From contig CAZJRB010000111.1 in assembly GCA_964547995.1 (NCBI GenBank), positions 1 through 24,866 on the forward strand: a stretch of 24,866 nt of DNA. Direction: 5' to 3'. Below the pieces are notes generated by a model that was not told the DNA's origin, made no database searches, and saw only the letters and a list, made by a program, of their open reading frames with translations. A program made the translations under genes and the position numbers. The DNA comes from CAZJRB01 sp964547995. GTDB taxonomy: Bacteria; Planctomycetota; Planctomycetia; Pirellulales; Thermoguttaceae. Below are positions 1-5,739 of the stretch, one piece after another. Numbering within the stretch: the stretch's first letter is position 1; each line of letters begins with the position of its first letter.

Positions 1-55
1 CGTAACTACGACAATACCGATTTGGGTAAATTCTCATCTGCCGGTCGCCTAAGCA

Positions 56-1699
56 ATGCGCCGAAAGTATCGAGTGGTAATCGTGTGGACGCTTGTCGTG
101 GCGATGAGCGTTTCGCCGTCGATGGTCTATTCGCAGCAGCCGACCGGGAAAAAGGAGGGGAAACCCCGGGCGAAACTGCCGCTCGGCTACGTTACGCCTG
201 AGACCGTGGCGGTCGTCGTCGCCCATCCTCGGCGCGTGCTCACGTCGCCGGAGATGGAGATGATGCCGATCGAGGTGCTTTCTGCGGCGGGGAAGAAGGA
301 GCTGGGGATCGACCCGGTCGATATCGAGCAGGCCCTGGTCATCGTGGAACCGCCGCAAGCCGGGCCGCCCCGTGCAGGGGTCGTGGTCCGGATGGCCGGC
401 CCGATCGGCCAGGGAAAGATCCTCCCGGTGTTGTGGGATCGGACCGTCGAGGGCGACCTGTCGGGCAAGAAGTATCGGCAGGCCCGGGGGCCGACGGACC
501 TCAGCATTTTCCGCCCGGACGACCGCACGTTGATCGTGGCCCACGATGATCTGCTTCGCAAGATGCTCGGCAACCGTGCGAATCCCAAGGCGGGACCGAT
601 GAGCCGTTTGCTGGGGGCCATTGCGTCGCCGCCGGACGTGTTCGCGATCGTGCTGGCCGAGCCGCTCCGCCCGCTCGTCGCTGCCGCGCTGGCCGAGGAG
701 CCGGTGCCGCCGCCCTTGGCAGGGATTGAGAAGATCCCCGGGCTGTTGGATTCCGTTCGGGCCAAGGCGGACCTGATCGGCGACACGTCGATGTCGCTGA
801 CGCTTCGCGCCCGGGACGAAGCAGCGGCCGGGCAATTGCAGGAGATCATCGACCGGATGCTGGCCATGGCGAGACAGGCCATGCTGGCACAGGTCGCCCG
901 GCAGGCACAAAGCAGCGACCCGGTAGAACAGGCGATGGCCAAGTACGCGCAGCGCATCAGCGGGCGGATGCTGGAATCGCTTCGTCCGGTCCGCACGGGA
1001 AGGGATTTGACCCTTGGCATGAGCGGCCAGGGGAACGCCCAGATTGCCACGATCGGCATCCTGATATCGCTGTTGCTGCCGGCGATCCAGGCTGCGCGGG
1101 AGGCCGCCCGGCGCGCCAACTCGCTGAACAACCTGAAGCAGATCGGCCTGGCGATGCACAACCACCACGCCGCCCGCAACAGGTTTCCCGCCCGCGCCAA
1201 TTTCGACAAGGAGGGAAAGCCGCTTCTGAGCTGGCGGGTTCACATGTTGCCCTATCTGGACCAGCAGGCCCTCTACCAGCAGTTCCATTTGGACGAGCCG
1301 TGGAACAGCGAGCACAACCGGAAGCTGATTACGATGATGCCCAAGGTGTTTCGCAACCCCAGCGGGTCGGCCGAACCCGGCAAGGCCGATTATCTGGCCG
1401 TCTGCGGCGACGGATTGATGTTCGACGGGAGCAAGGGGCGGTCCATCGCGGATATTCGCGATGGGACCTCCCACACGATCATGGTCGTGGAAGCCGACGA
1501 CGACCGCGCCGTCATCTGGACGCGGCCCGACGACTGGCAATACAATCCCGAGGATCCGCTTGCGGGGCTGGGCAACGCGCATCCCGGCGGCTTCTGTGTC
1601 CTCTTGGCAGACGGCTCGGTGCGGCTCATGGCAGAGGACATCGATCAGAAGACCTTCCGGGCACTGCTGACGATCGCCGGCGGCGAGATGATCCGCTGA
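56..1699 (+). CDS. Exported DUF1559 (H-X9-DG) family protein with a long N-terminal extension
   Basis: 547 aa. Residues 1-27 form a signal peptide (basic start, hydrophobic core, cleavage near VYS-QQ). Residues 40-320 are an alpha/beta region I do not recognise. From about 329 the protein is recognisably DUF1559: a hydrophobic pilin-like segment (IGILISLLLPAIQAAREA, 333-350), the conserved NNLKQIGLAMHNHH (358-371), and the C-terminal motif H509-x9-D519-G520 in GNAHPGGFCVLLADGS. DUF1559 proteins are abundant in planctomycetes and usually begin with a type IV prepilin-like methylation helix; their function is unknown. Here that helix is internal and a classical signal peptide has been added, so the protein is probably secreted or membrane-anchored rather than processed as a pseudopilin. 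No clear Shine-Dalgarno precedes the ATG, and the next gene lies about 390 bases downstream. The family call is firm; the role is unknown. Confidence 0.88.
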   Translation: MRRKYRVVIVWTLVVAMSVSPSMVYSQQPTGKKEGKPRAKLPLGYVTPETVAVVVAHPRRVLTSPEMEMMPIEVLSAAGKKELGIDPVDIEQALVIVEPPQAGPPRAGVVVRMAGPIGQGKILPVLWDRTVEGDLSGKKYRQARGPTDLSIFRPDDRTLIVAHDDLLRKMLGNRANPKAGPMSRLLGAIASPPDVFAIVLAEPLRPLVAAALAEEPVPPPLAGIEKIPGLLDSVRAKADLIGDTSMSLTLRARDEAAAGQLQEIIDRMLAMARQAMLAQVARQAQSSDPVEQAMAKYAQRISGRMLESLRPVRTGRDLTLGMSGQGNAQIATIGILISLLLPAIQAAREAARRANSLNNLKQIGLAMHNHHAARNRFPARANFDKEGKPLLSWRVHMLPYLDQQALYQQFHLDEPWNSEHNRKLITMMPKVFRNPSGSAEPGKADYLAVCGDGLMFDGSKGRSIADIRDGTSHTIMVVEADDDRAVIWTRPDDWQYNPEDPLAGLGNAHPGGFCVLLADGSVRLMAEDIDQKTFRALLTIAGGEMIR

Positions 1700-1721
1700 T
1701 ATCTTCTGCAACGTCCACAAA

Positions 1722-1746
1722 CATGCCCACGGCAAGCGTGGGCATG
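1722..1746. repeat. Isolated REP-like palindrome (family 1)
   Basis: Perfect 10-base arms CATGCCCACG and CGTGGGCATG around a GCAAG loop, followed by GCACCC. It is the same element that is clustered at 4501-5724, here as a single copy 23 bases after the DUF1559 stop. It could fold in the transcript but has no T-tract, so it is not a typical intrinsic terminator. Confidence 0.85.
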
Positions 1747-2087
1747 GCACCCACAGTCGCATCGAGATTGTCTGCCGGGTGGAGAACCACCCTGCGTTGG
1801 GAGTGAATGGCTCCCTCAATCCAGGGGTTTTCAGCTATCTTTCAGGGCTGGCCGCACCCATCGAAACAGGCAGGAACATACGGGTTCTGCGCAAACTTTG
1901 CGGGGAGGATCTGCGCCCAACGTCTCTCACACTGTTCCGTTTGGAGCAAATGCTCCGCTTGGGTTGAGACTATTGACAATTGGGATCATTTGAGTAATGC
2001 GGGTAATGCCGGACGCCGAAACTATTCAAATACCCTTGCCTATTGTGGCACGTCGGTTTCACCCTGCGCATACGGGAATCTCCAGTG
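1747..2087. other. Intergenic region upstream of the BBP7 gene
   Basis: No convincing gene. It holds a short inverted repeat GGAGCAAATGCTCC at 1943-1956 and a TTGACA hexamer at 1973-1978 without a good -10 element at the right distance (16 to 18 bases downstream read TAATGC, AATGCG and ATGCGG). The short reading frames here have no ribosome binding site or recognisable protein content. Confidence 0.4.
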
Positions 2088-3263
2088 ATGAAGAAAGCGG
2101 CAAAGACGCTGAAGTTGCTCTTGGCAGTCTGCGCGCTGGCCGCAGCCCGGCAGGGGTATACCGCAGAAAACGGCCAACCAGGCGTGGTACGCGAGGCGCC
2201 CGTGCCGGACTTCGTCGCGGATGAGGGCGAATTCCCGATGGACGGGTTTGCCCCATACAGCCCGTTGCCCAGGCCGATTTGGTACTTTCAAGGCGGAGGG
2301 TTGGCGCTGAAGAGGGACGCGTCGGGCGATCAGTGGTTCGCCCACGCGGTTACGCGGGTATGGCGTGAGGAGGGCGACCCTCCGGTGCCCGTTCCGTACG
2401 ACTCGGATACCATCTTGCTCGGCACCCAGGACCTCGATTTCGGCTTTCGTGGCGGTGGGCGGGTCCTGCTGGGGCGCACACTGGGTGATTGGTACGGCTT
2501 CGAGGCCTCTTACTTCGGCTTGAGCAGTTGGGACAGCACCGCGATGGTAAGCGAGGCGCCCCTTTTCGAAAACCCGCAGGGCGTGTTTTCCGATGGGGTC
2601 CTGCTTTCGCCGTGGACCGATTACCGGATGGCGCCCGTCGCAGCTCTCGATGACAACGACTATATCTCGATCAGCTATCGATCCAGTCTGGAGAATTTCG
2701 AGTGGAATTTCCGCCGGAGCTTCATCGTGCCGCCGGGATGGTTGCAGGGCTCGCTGCTGGTCGGCGGCCGGTACGTGAACATCCGCGAAAACTTCGACTA
2801 TCACAGCCTCTCGCTCGTGGGGAACATCACGAACGATGTCAACGTGCGGACCGACAACCAGATGCTCGGCGTTCAGGTCGGCGCCCTGTTCAAATTCCAG
2901 GTCGAGCCCCAGTGGTGGGTCGACTGTGAAATCAAGGGGGCCTATTTCCAGAACGAGGCCGATCAGGGCACCGTGTACACGAATGCCAACGGAGGGGCGC
3001 CCTACGAAGGAACGCATACCGGCGGCCGGGCGGGAACCCGGTCGGCCTTCGCGCTCGATCTCCGCCTGTCGCTGATCTACCAGTTGGGCCCGAACCTGTC
3101 GACCCACATCGGCTATCAGGCATTGTGGGTAGACGGTTTGGCGCTGGCTTCGGAGAACTTCGAGCGGGACATCAACATTCTCATGTCCGGCCCCGCCACG
3201 CTCGTCGACAACGGCAAGGTAGTCTATCACGGCCCCGATCTCGGCGGCACCCTGAGTTGGTGA
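2088..3263 (+). CDS. BBP7-family outer-membrane beta-barrel porin
   Basis: 391 aa from the ATG at 2088. The frame is open upstream to 2043, but the ATG at 2088 puts a signal peptide (KKAAKTLKLLLAVCALAAA, cleavage near residue 25) at the N-terminus, so I chose it. After a Pro/Asp-rich linker (36-65), the mature part begins with WYFQGGGLALKRD (65-77), the opening of the planctomycete beta-barrel porin-7 (BBP7) family. It continues with alternating aromatic strands rich in Gly and Asn, and ends in an aromatic residue (GGTLSW). The expected role is an outer-membrane channel or structural barrel; no substrate can be inferred. It is a single gene flanked by repeat-containing spacers. The family call is strong, the function only general. 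Confidence 0.85.
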   Translation: MKKAAKTLKLLLAVCALAAARQGYTAENGQPGVVREAPVPDFVADEGEFPMDGFAPYSPLPRPIWYFQGGGLALKRDASGDQWFAHAVTRVWREEGDPPVPVPYDSDTILLGTQDLDFGFRGGGRVLLGRTLGDWYGFEASYFGLSSWDSTAMVSEAPLFENPQGVFSDGVLLSPWTDYRMAPVAALDDNDYISISYRSSLENFEWNFRRSFIVPPGWLQGSLLVGGRYVNIRENFDYHSLSLVGNITNDVNVRTDNQMLGVQVGALFKFQVEPQWWVDCEIKGAYFQNEADQGTVYTNANGGAPYEGTHTGGRAGTRSAFALDLRLSLIYQLGPNLSTHIGYQALWVDGLALASENFERDINILMSGPATLVDNGKVVYHGPDLGGTLSW

Positions 3264-3336
3264 ACGGGCGGGTGTGGTGTTCCGAAGACGGACGGTTGGA
3301 TGGTTGTCGTTACTTCACCACAAGGTTGAAACTCTC

Positions 3337-3426
3337 CGCACGGGTGCCACTGGCGGCTTGCCCGCCAGTGCCGGCCGCAAGGGCAAGGAAGCACGGGCTG
3401 ACAAGCAGCCCGTGGCGCCCGGTGCC
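3337..3426. repeat. REPIN-like double hairpin (family 2) sharing the family 1 head
   Basis: Two adjacent perfect stem-loops. The first has arms CACTGGCGG/CCGCCAGTG (3348-3356, 3362-3370) and loop CTTGC. The second has arms CACGGGCTG/CAGCCCGTG (3392-3400, 3406-3414) and loop ACAAG. The left flank reads GCACGGGTGCC, identical to the head of the family 1 elements at 4501, 4618 and 5564; the right flank reads GGCGCCCGGTGCC. It lies between the BBP7 stop and the zeta promoter. Confidence 0.7.
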
Positions 3427-3433
3427 CCGCAAC

Positions 3434-3462
3434 TTGACAACCCCGCGAACCATCGATATACT
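3434..3462 (+). promoter_or_regulatory. Sigma70-like promoter for the zeta-toxin operon
   Basis: TTGACA at 3434-3439, a 17-base spacer, and TATACT at 3457-3462 (five of six consensus positions). It lies 57 bases before the GTG of the zeta-like gene and just after the family 2 repeat, so it most likely drives that two-gene unit. Confidence 0.65.
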
Positions 3463-3519
3463 CACATCGTGGACTGTAAGATCGAACCGAGTATACGTTC
3501 AACTCAAAATGGATGATTT

Positions 3520-4095
3520 GTGACGCCGAGGGAACTCATTGTCGTTGGCGGCCCCAATGGTGCGGGGAAAACCACCTTCGCCGACGAATACGTCGCACGC
3601 CACGGCTGCAATTACGTCAGTGCAGACGCAATAGCATCACAACTTTCCCCAGAGGGTCGAACGCACACACGGATTGCGGCCGGCCGTGAATTCCTTGGGC
3701 AAATCAACGAGGCCGTTACCGGTTCGGAAGGCTTTGTCGTCGAATCCACTCTTTCGGGACGGACCTTTCAGCAGGTCTTGAAAAACGCGAAGGCTGCGAG
3801 TTTCACGATAACGATTGTGTATCTGTTTCTGGATTCCGCCGACACGTGTGTGGATCGCGTCCACGAACGCGTGCAAAAAGGCGGGCACGACGTTCCGGAA
3901 GCCGACATCCGTCGTCGGTTCACACGCAGCGCTTTGAACTTCTGGAATCTATACCGGCCCTTGTCGGATCATTGGCTGCTGATCTACAATTCAGGAAATC
4001 AGCCGCAAGATGTTGCGGTCGGCACGGCAAACGATCTGTCGATTCGCGATGCCGAACTTTACGCACAATTTCAACATCTGATCGAGGCAAATTAG
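3520..4095 (+). CDS. Zeta-toxin-like P-loop kinase
   Basis: 191 aa, GTG start; an in-frame TGA at 3514-3516 rules out anything further upstream. Walker A is GGPNGAGKTT (10-19). It is followed by SADAIA with Asp36, VVESTLSGR with Glu75, and a C-terminal lid region rich in Arg (RVHERVQKGGHDVPEADIRRRF, 113-134). This order and length match the compact zeta toxin/AAA_33 group. Classical zeta toxins phosphorylate UDP-N-acetylglucosamine and block wall synthesis; whether this compact type does the same is unknown. A 63-aa gene starts two bases after the stop, giving toxin-then-partner order, the reverse of epsilon-zeta. Local base composition is less GC-rich than the neighbours (28 of 60 bases G or C at 3781-3840), consistent with acquisition. 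The fold is confident; toxicity is inferred. Confidence 0.85.
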   Translation: MTPRELIVVGGPNGAGKTTFADEYVARHGCNYVSADAIASQLSPEGRTHTRIAAGREFLGQINEAVTGSEGFVVESTLSGRTFQQVLKNAKAASFTITIVYLFLDSADTCVDRVHERVQKGGHDVPEADIRRRFTRSALNFWNLYRPLSDHWLLIYNSGNQPQDVAVGTANDLSIRDAELYAQFQHLIEAN

Positions 4096-4097
4096 TA

Positions 4098-4289
4098 ATG
4101 GCACAAGTCCCGGAGAACATCGAGACTTTTCGCAGGGCGGACGAACTGATATGCATGTTTCGTTCCGCTGTGCGAAAGGCGCAGGCCGAAAGTCGCCGGC
4201 TGGGCGTGGCGAATGTCTATTCATTCAATGGGCAACGCTACTACGAACTGCCCAACGGAGATTATTCGCGAATGCCCCCGAAACAATGA
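4098..4289 (+). CDS. Small protein paired with the zeta-like kinase (putative antitoxin)
   Basis: 63 aa, starting two bases after the zeta-like stop and so translationally linked to it. The N-terminal half is a predicted charged helix (NIETFRRADELICMFRSAV). The C-terminal half looks like a short beta hairpin (NVYSFNGQRYYELPNG, 39-54). I do not recognise a named family. Size, spacing and pairing suggest a cognate antitoxin or accessory subunit for the P-loop kinase; the sequence does not prove this. Translation may begin by termination-reinitiation, since no separate strong ribosome site is visible within the end of the upstream gene. Confidence 0.65.
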   Translation: MAQVPENIETFRRADELICMFRSAVRKAQAESRRLGVANVYSFNGQRYYELPNGDYSRMPPKQ

Positions 4290-4387
4290 TTCCGTTCTCT
4301 CTGCCACCGCAACTCCCGATACGCCAATCCACTGCAGCAGCGCCCCTCCAGGGAGGCATGGACGCCCAGGAGACGAACTGCCCTCAA

Positions 4388-4416
4388 TTGACAACCAAGA
4401 GACGCGGCGGTACACT
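4388..4416 (+). promoter_or_regulatory. Sigma70-like promoter for the interrupted HNH-like gene
   Basis: TTGACA at 4388-4393, a 17-base spacer, and TACACT at 4411-4416 (four of six). A ribosome site GAGGAAAG (4453-4460) and an ATG at 4462 follow. It resembles the promoter at 3434 in sharing TTGACAAC. Confidence 0.55.
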
Positions 4417-4461
4417 AATTTTCCAAAAAACTGGTAAGCCGTTAAGTTGGATGAGGAAAGC

Positions 4462-4503
4462 ATGAGAGACGATTTCTCCGCTGAGACGAGGGACATCTTG
4501 GCA
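4462..4503 (+). pseudogene. N-terminal remnant of an HNH-endonuclease-like gene, cut off by repeats
   Basis: With its own promoter and ribosome site, the reading starts MRDDFSAETRDILA and then runs straight into the REP-like element whose head GCACGGG begins at 4501. From memory, this N-terminus resembles a family of HNH endonucleases that begin MRDDFS..T...LA and continue with a cysteine-containing zinc motif. Everything after codon 14 is repeat-derived (ARVPCPRSPWACVG). I read it as a gene broken by repeat insertion or recombination. Only 14 residues support the family call, so it is tentative; alternatively the real 3' part lies in unassembled sequence. Confidence 0.45.
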
Positions 4504-4672
4504 CGGGTGCCATGCCCACGCTCGCCGTGGGCATGTGTGGGAATGTGTTTGGCGGCACGAACCAAACCGAACGGCCGCGGCGGGAATCGCGCGCAACACC
4601 CGGCACTTCGCCAAGAAGCACGGGTGCCATGCCCACGCTCGCCGTGGGCATGTGTGGGAATGTGTTTGGCGG
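4501..4672. repeat. Two direct copies of the family 1 left half-unit (REPIN-like)
   Basis: A 55-base unit (GCACGGGTGCCATGCCCACG... to ...TTTGGCGG) occurs identically at 4501-4555 and 4618-4672. Each contains a perfect palindrome (4511-4535, 4628-4652; 10-base arms, loop CTCGC). The 62 bases between them (4556-4617) are a diverged copy of the central part of the intact unit at 5564-5727 (shared CACGAACCAAACC and GGAATCGCG). Confidence 0.85.
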
Positions 4673-4772
4673 NNNNNNNNNNNNNNNNNNNNNNNNNNNN
4701 NNNNNNNNNNNNNNNNNNNNNNNNNNNNNNNNNNNNNNNNNNNNNNNNNNNNNNNNNNNNNNNNNNNNNNNN
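4673..4772. other. Assembly gap (100 N)
   Basis: Exactly 100 N, so a placeholder rather than a measured length. The flanks (...TTTGGCGG and GGCGGCGGTCGG...) match the intact repeat unit at 5564-5727, where they are separated by only 18 bases. Confidence 0.95.
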
Positions 4773-4806
4773 GGCGGCGGTCGGAATCGCGGTGGAGATT
4801 TCGTGC

Positions 4807-4906
4807 NNNNNNNNNNNNNNNNNNNNNNNNNNNNNNNNNNNNNNNNNNNNNNNNNNNNNNNNNNNNNNNNNNNNNNNNNNNNNNNNNNNNNNNNNNNNNN
4901 NNNNNN
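4807..4906. other. Assembly gap (100 N)
   Basis: Exactly 100 N, again a placeholder. The flanks (...TTTCGTGC and GCTGACCC...) are directly adjacent, with zero bases between them, in the intact repeat unit at 5564-5727. The island between the two gaps (4773-4806) is only 34 bases and is identical to part of that unit. Confidence 0.95.
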
Positions 4907-5014
4907 GCTGACCCGTCTTCTCGGGTTCTGCATGCCCACGCAAGCGTGGGCATGGCACCCGCTGACCCGTCTTCTCGGGTTCTGCATGCCCACGCAAGCG
5001 TGGGCATGGCACCC
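4907..5014. repeat. Perfect tandem duplication of a 54-base family 1 right half-unit
   Basis: Two adjacent identical 54-base copies (4907-4960 and 4961-5014), each starting GCTGACCCGTCTTCTCGGGT and ending GGCATGGCACCC. Each carries a perfect palindrome (4931-4954, 4985-5008; loop CAAG) and a smaller hairpin ACCCG-TCTTCT-CGGGT. The orientation is opposite to the half-units at 4501 and 4618. Confidence 0.9.
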
Positions 5015-5387
5015 GGCTTTTGACAAAGCCATCGAGGACACCATCACTGCGCTGAATACTGGATGCCTCCGATCAAGAGATGGAGCGGTTCTTCAGCGTG
5101 CCAAAGGCAAAGCCTTTCTCCGAAAGCTCAAATGGCGTCAACAGATGGATGCGATAGTCGACCTGTTGCGCGCGATTCGCGCACGTTACAAACTGGCGAA
5201 GAAGGGCGGGCAGATTCATGTTCACGCTAACCCCGACGGGCGCGAGTTCTACTGCATTCACGACCCAGCTATTGCGGAGTGGATGGACAGCACACGACGC
5301 CAGATCTTGGAGATGTTTTCCGAGACTTGCTCAGACGCAGGACTGCCCCCGATCCCATTTCCCAGACACTTTCCGAGGAGATGGTAA
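5015..5387 (+). pseudogene. Orphan C-terminal coding fragment of unknown family
   Basis: Directly after the repeat, an open stretch encodes about 123 residues beginning AFDKAIEDTITALNTGCLRS and ending FPRHFPRRW, with a convincing protein-like composition: helical, with KGKAFLRKLKWRQQMD, DLLRAIRARY and a beta-like IHVHANPDGREFYCIHD. It has no start codon or ribosome site of its own at the junction. In frame, translation could start only inside the repeat (ATG 4932 or 4986, giving MPTQAWAWHP...) or at ATG 5146. I do not recognise the family. It may be the 3' end of the gene that starts at 4462 or of a different gene truncated by the repeat array; the gaps prevent deciding. Confidence 0.5.
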
Positions 5388-5563
5388 TCATCCAACAATC
5401 GCATCGAGCCGGGGTGCCATGCCCACGCTTCCCGCAACCGTGGGCATGGCCCAGTTCTTCGAACAGCCTCGCGTCACTTCACCGAGAGAACAAAGCTCTC
5501 CGAATGGCTGTTGAATTCCGGGGCGTACATGCACTGGATCTGGGCCATGCCGGTTTGGTATTG
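5388..5563. other. Intergenic stretch with one further family 1 palindrome
   Basis: Contains a family 1 palindrome at 5418-5448 (arms perfect, longer loop CTTCCCGCAAC) preceded by GGGGTGCC. The rest (5449-5563) is open in more than one frame, including a Trp-rich one (MHWIWAMPVWYWHG) that runs into the next repeat. I see no start signal or family and call no gene. Confidence 0.4.
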
Positions 5564-5727
5564 GCACGGGTGCCATGCCCACGCTCGCCGTGGGCATGTG
5601 TGGGAATGTGTTTGGCGGCACGAACCAAACCCCAACGGCGGCGGTCGGAATCGCGGTGGAGATTTCGTGCGCTGACCCGTCTTCTCGGGTTATGCATGCC
5701 CACGCAAGCGTGGGCATGGCACCCGGC
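5564..5727. repeat. Intact REPIN-like unit: two family 1 palindromes in inverted orientation
   Basis: The only ungapped full unit. Left end GCACGGGTGCC with palindrome 5574-5598, central part CACGAACC...TTTCGTGC, right end palindrome 5695-5718 followed by GCACCCGG. The two ends are inverted relative to each other (GGGTGCCATGCCC... versus ...GGGCATGGCACCC), so the whole unit could fold into a large hairpin. It stops 13 bases before the stop codon of the converging PQQ gene. Confidence 0.85.
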
Positions 5728-5739
5728 ACCCGGCAAGTA

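Noticed and set aside
1722..1746. Palindrome after the DUF1559 gene considered as an intrinsic terminator
   Set aside because: There is no following T-tract, and the identical element is dispersed in unrelated contexts, so a mobile repeat explains it better.
2040..3230. 396-codon minus-strand frame opposite the BBP7 porin
   Set aside because: The BBP7 strand has a signal peptide and family motif; the opposite frame has neither.
3469..3516. Short GTG-started 15-codon leader frame before the zeta-like gene as an antitoxin
   Set aside because: Too short, no ribosome site, and it merely shares the frame up to the TGA that bounds the zeta-like start.
4512..5387. 291-residue continuous reading frame across the gap region
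   Set aside because: It crosses two placeholder N runs whose lengths are arbitrary, so the frame is not meaningful before 4907.
4501..5727. Repeated palindromes considered as a CRISPR array
   Set aside because: Repeats are in both orientations, spacing is irregular, the intervening sequence is itself repeated rather than unique, and no cas gene is present.
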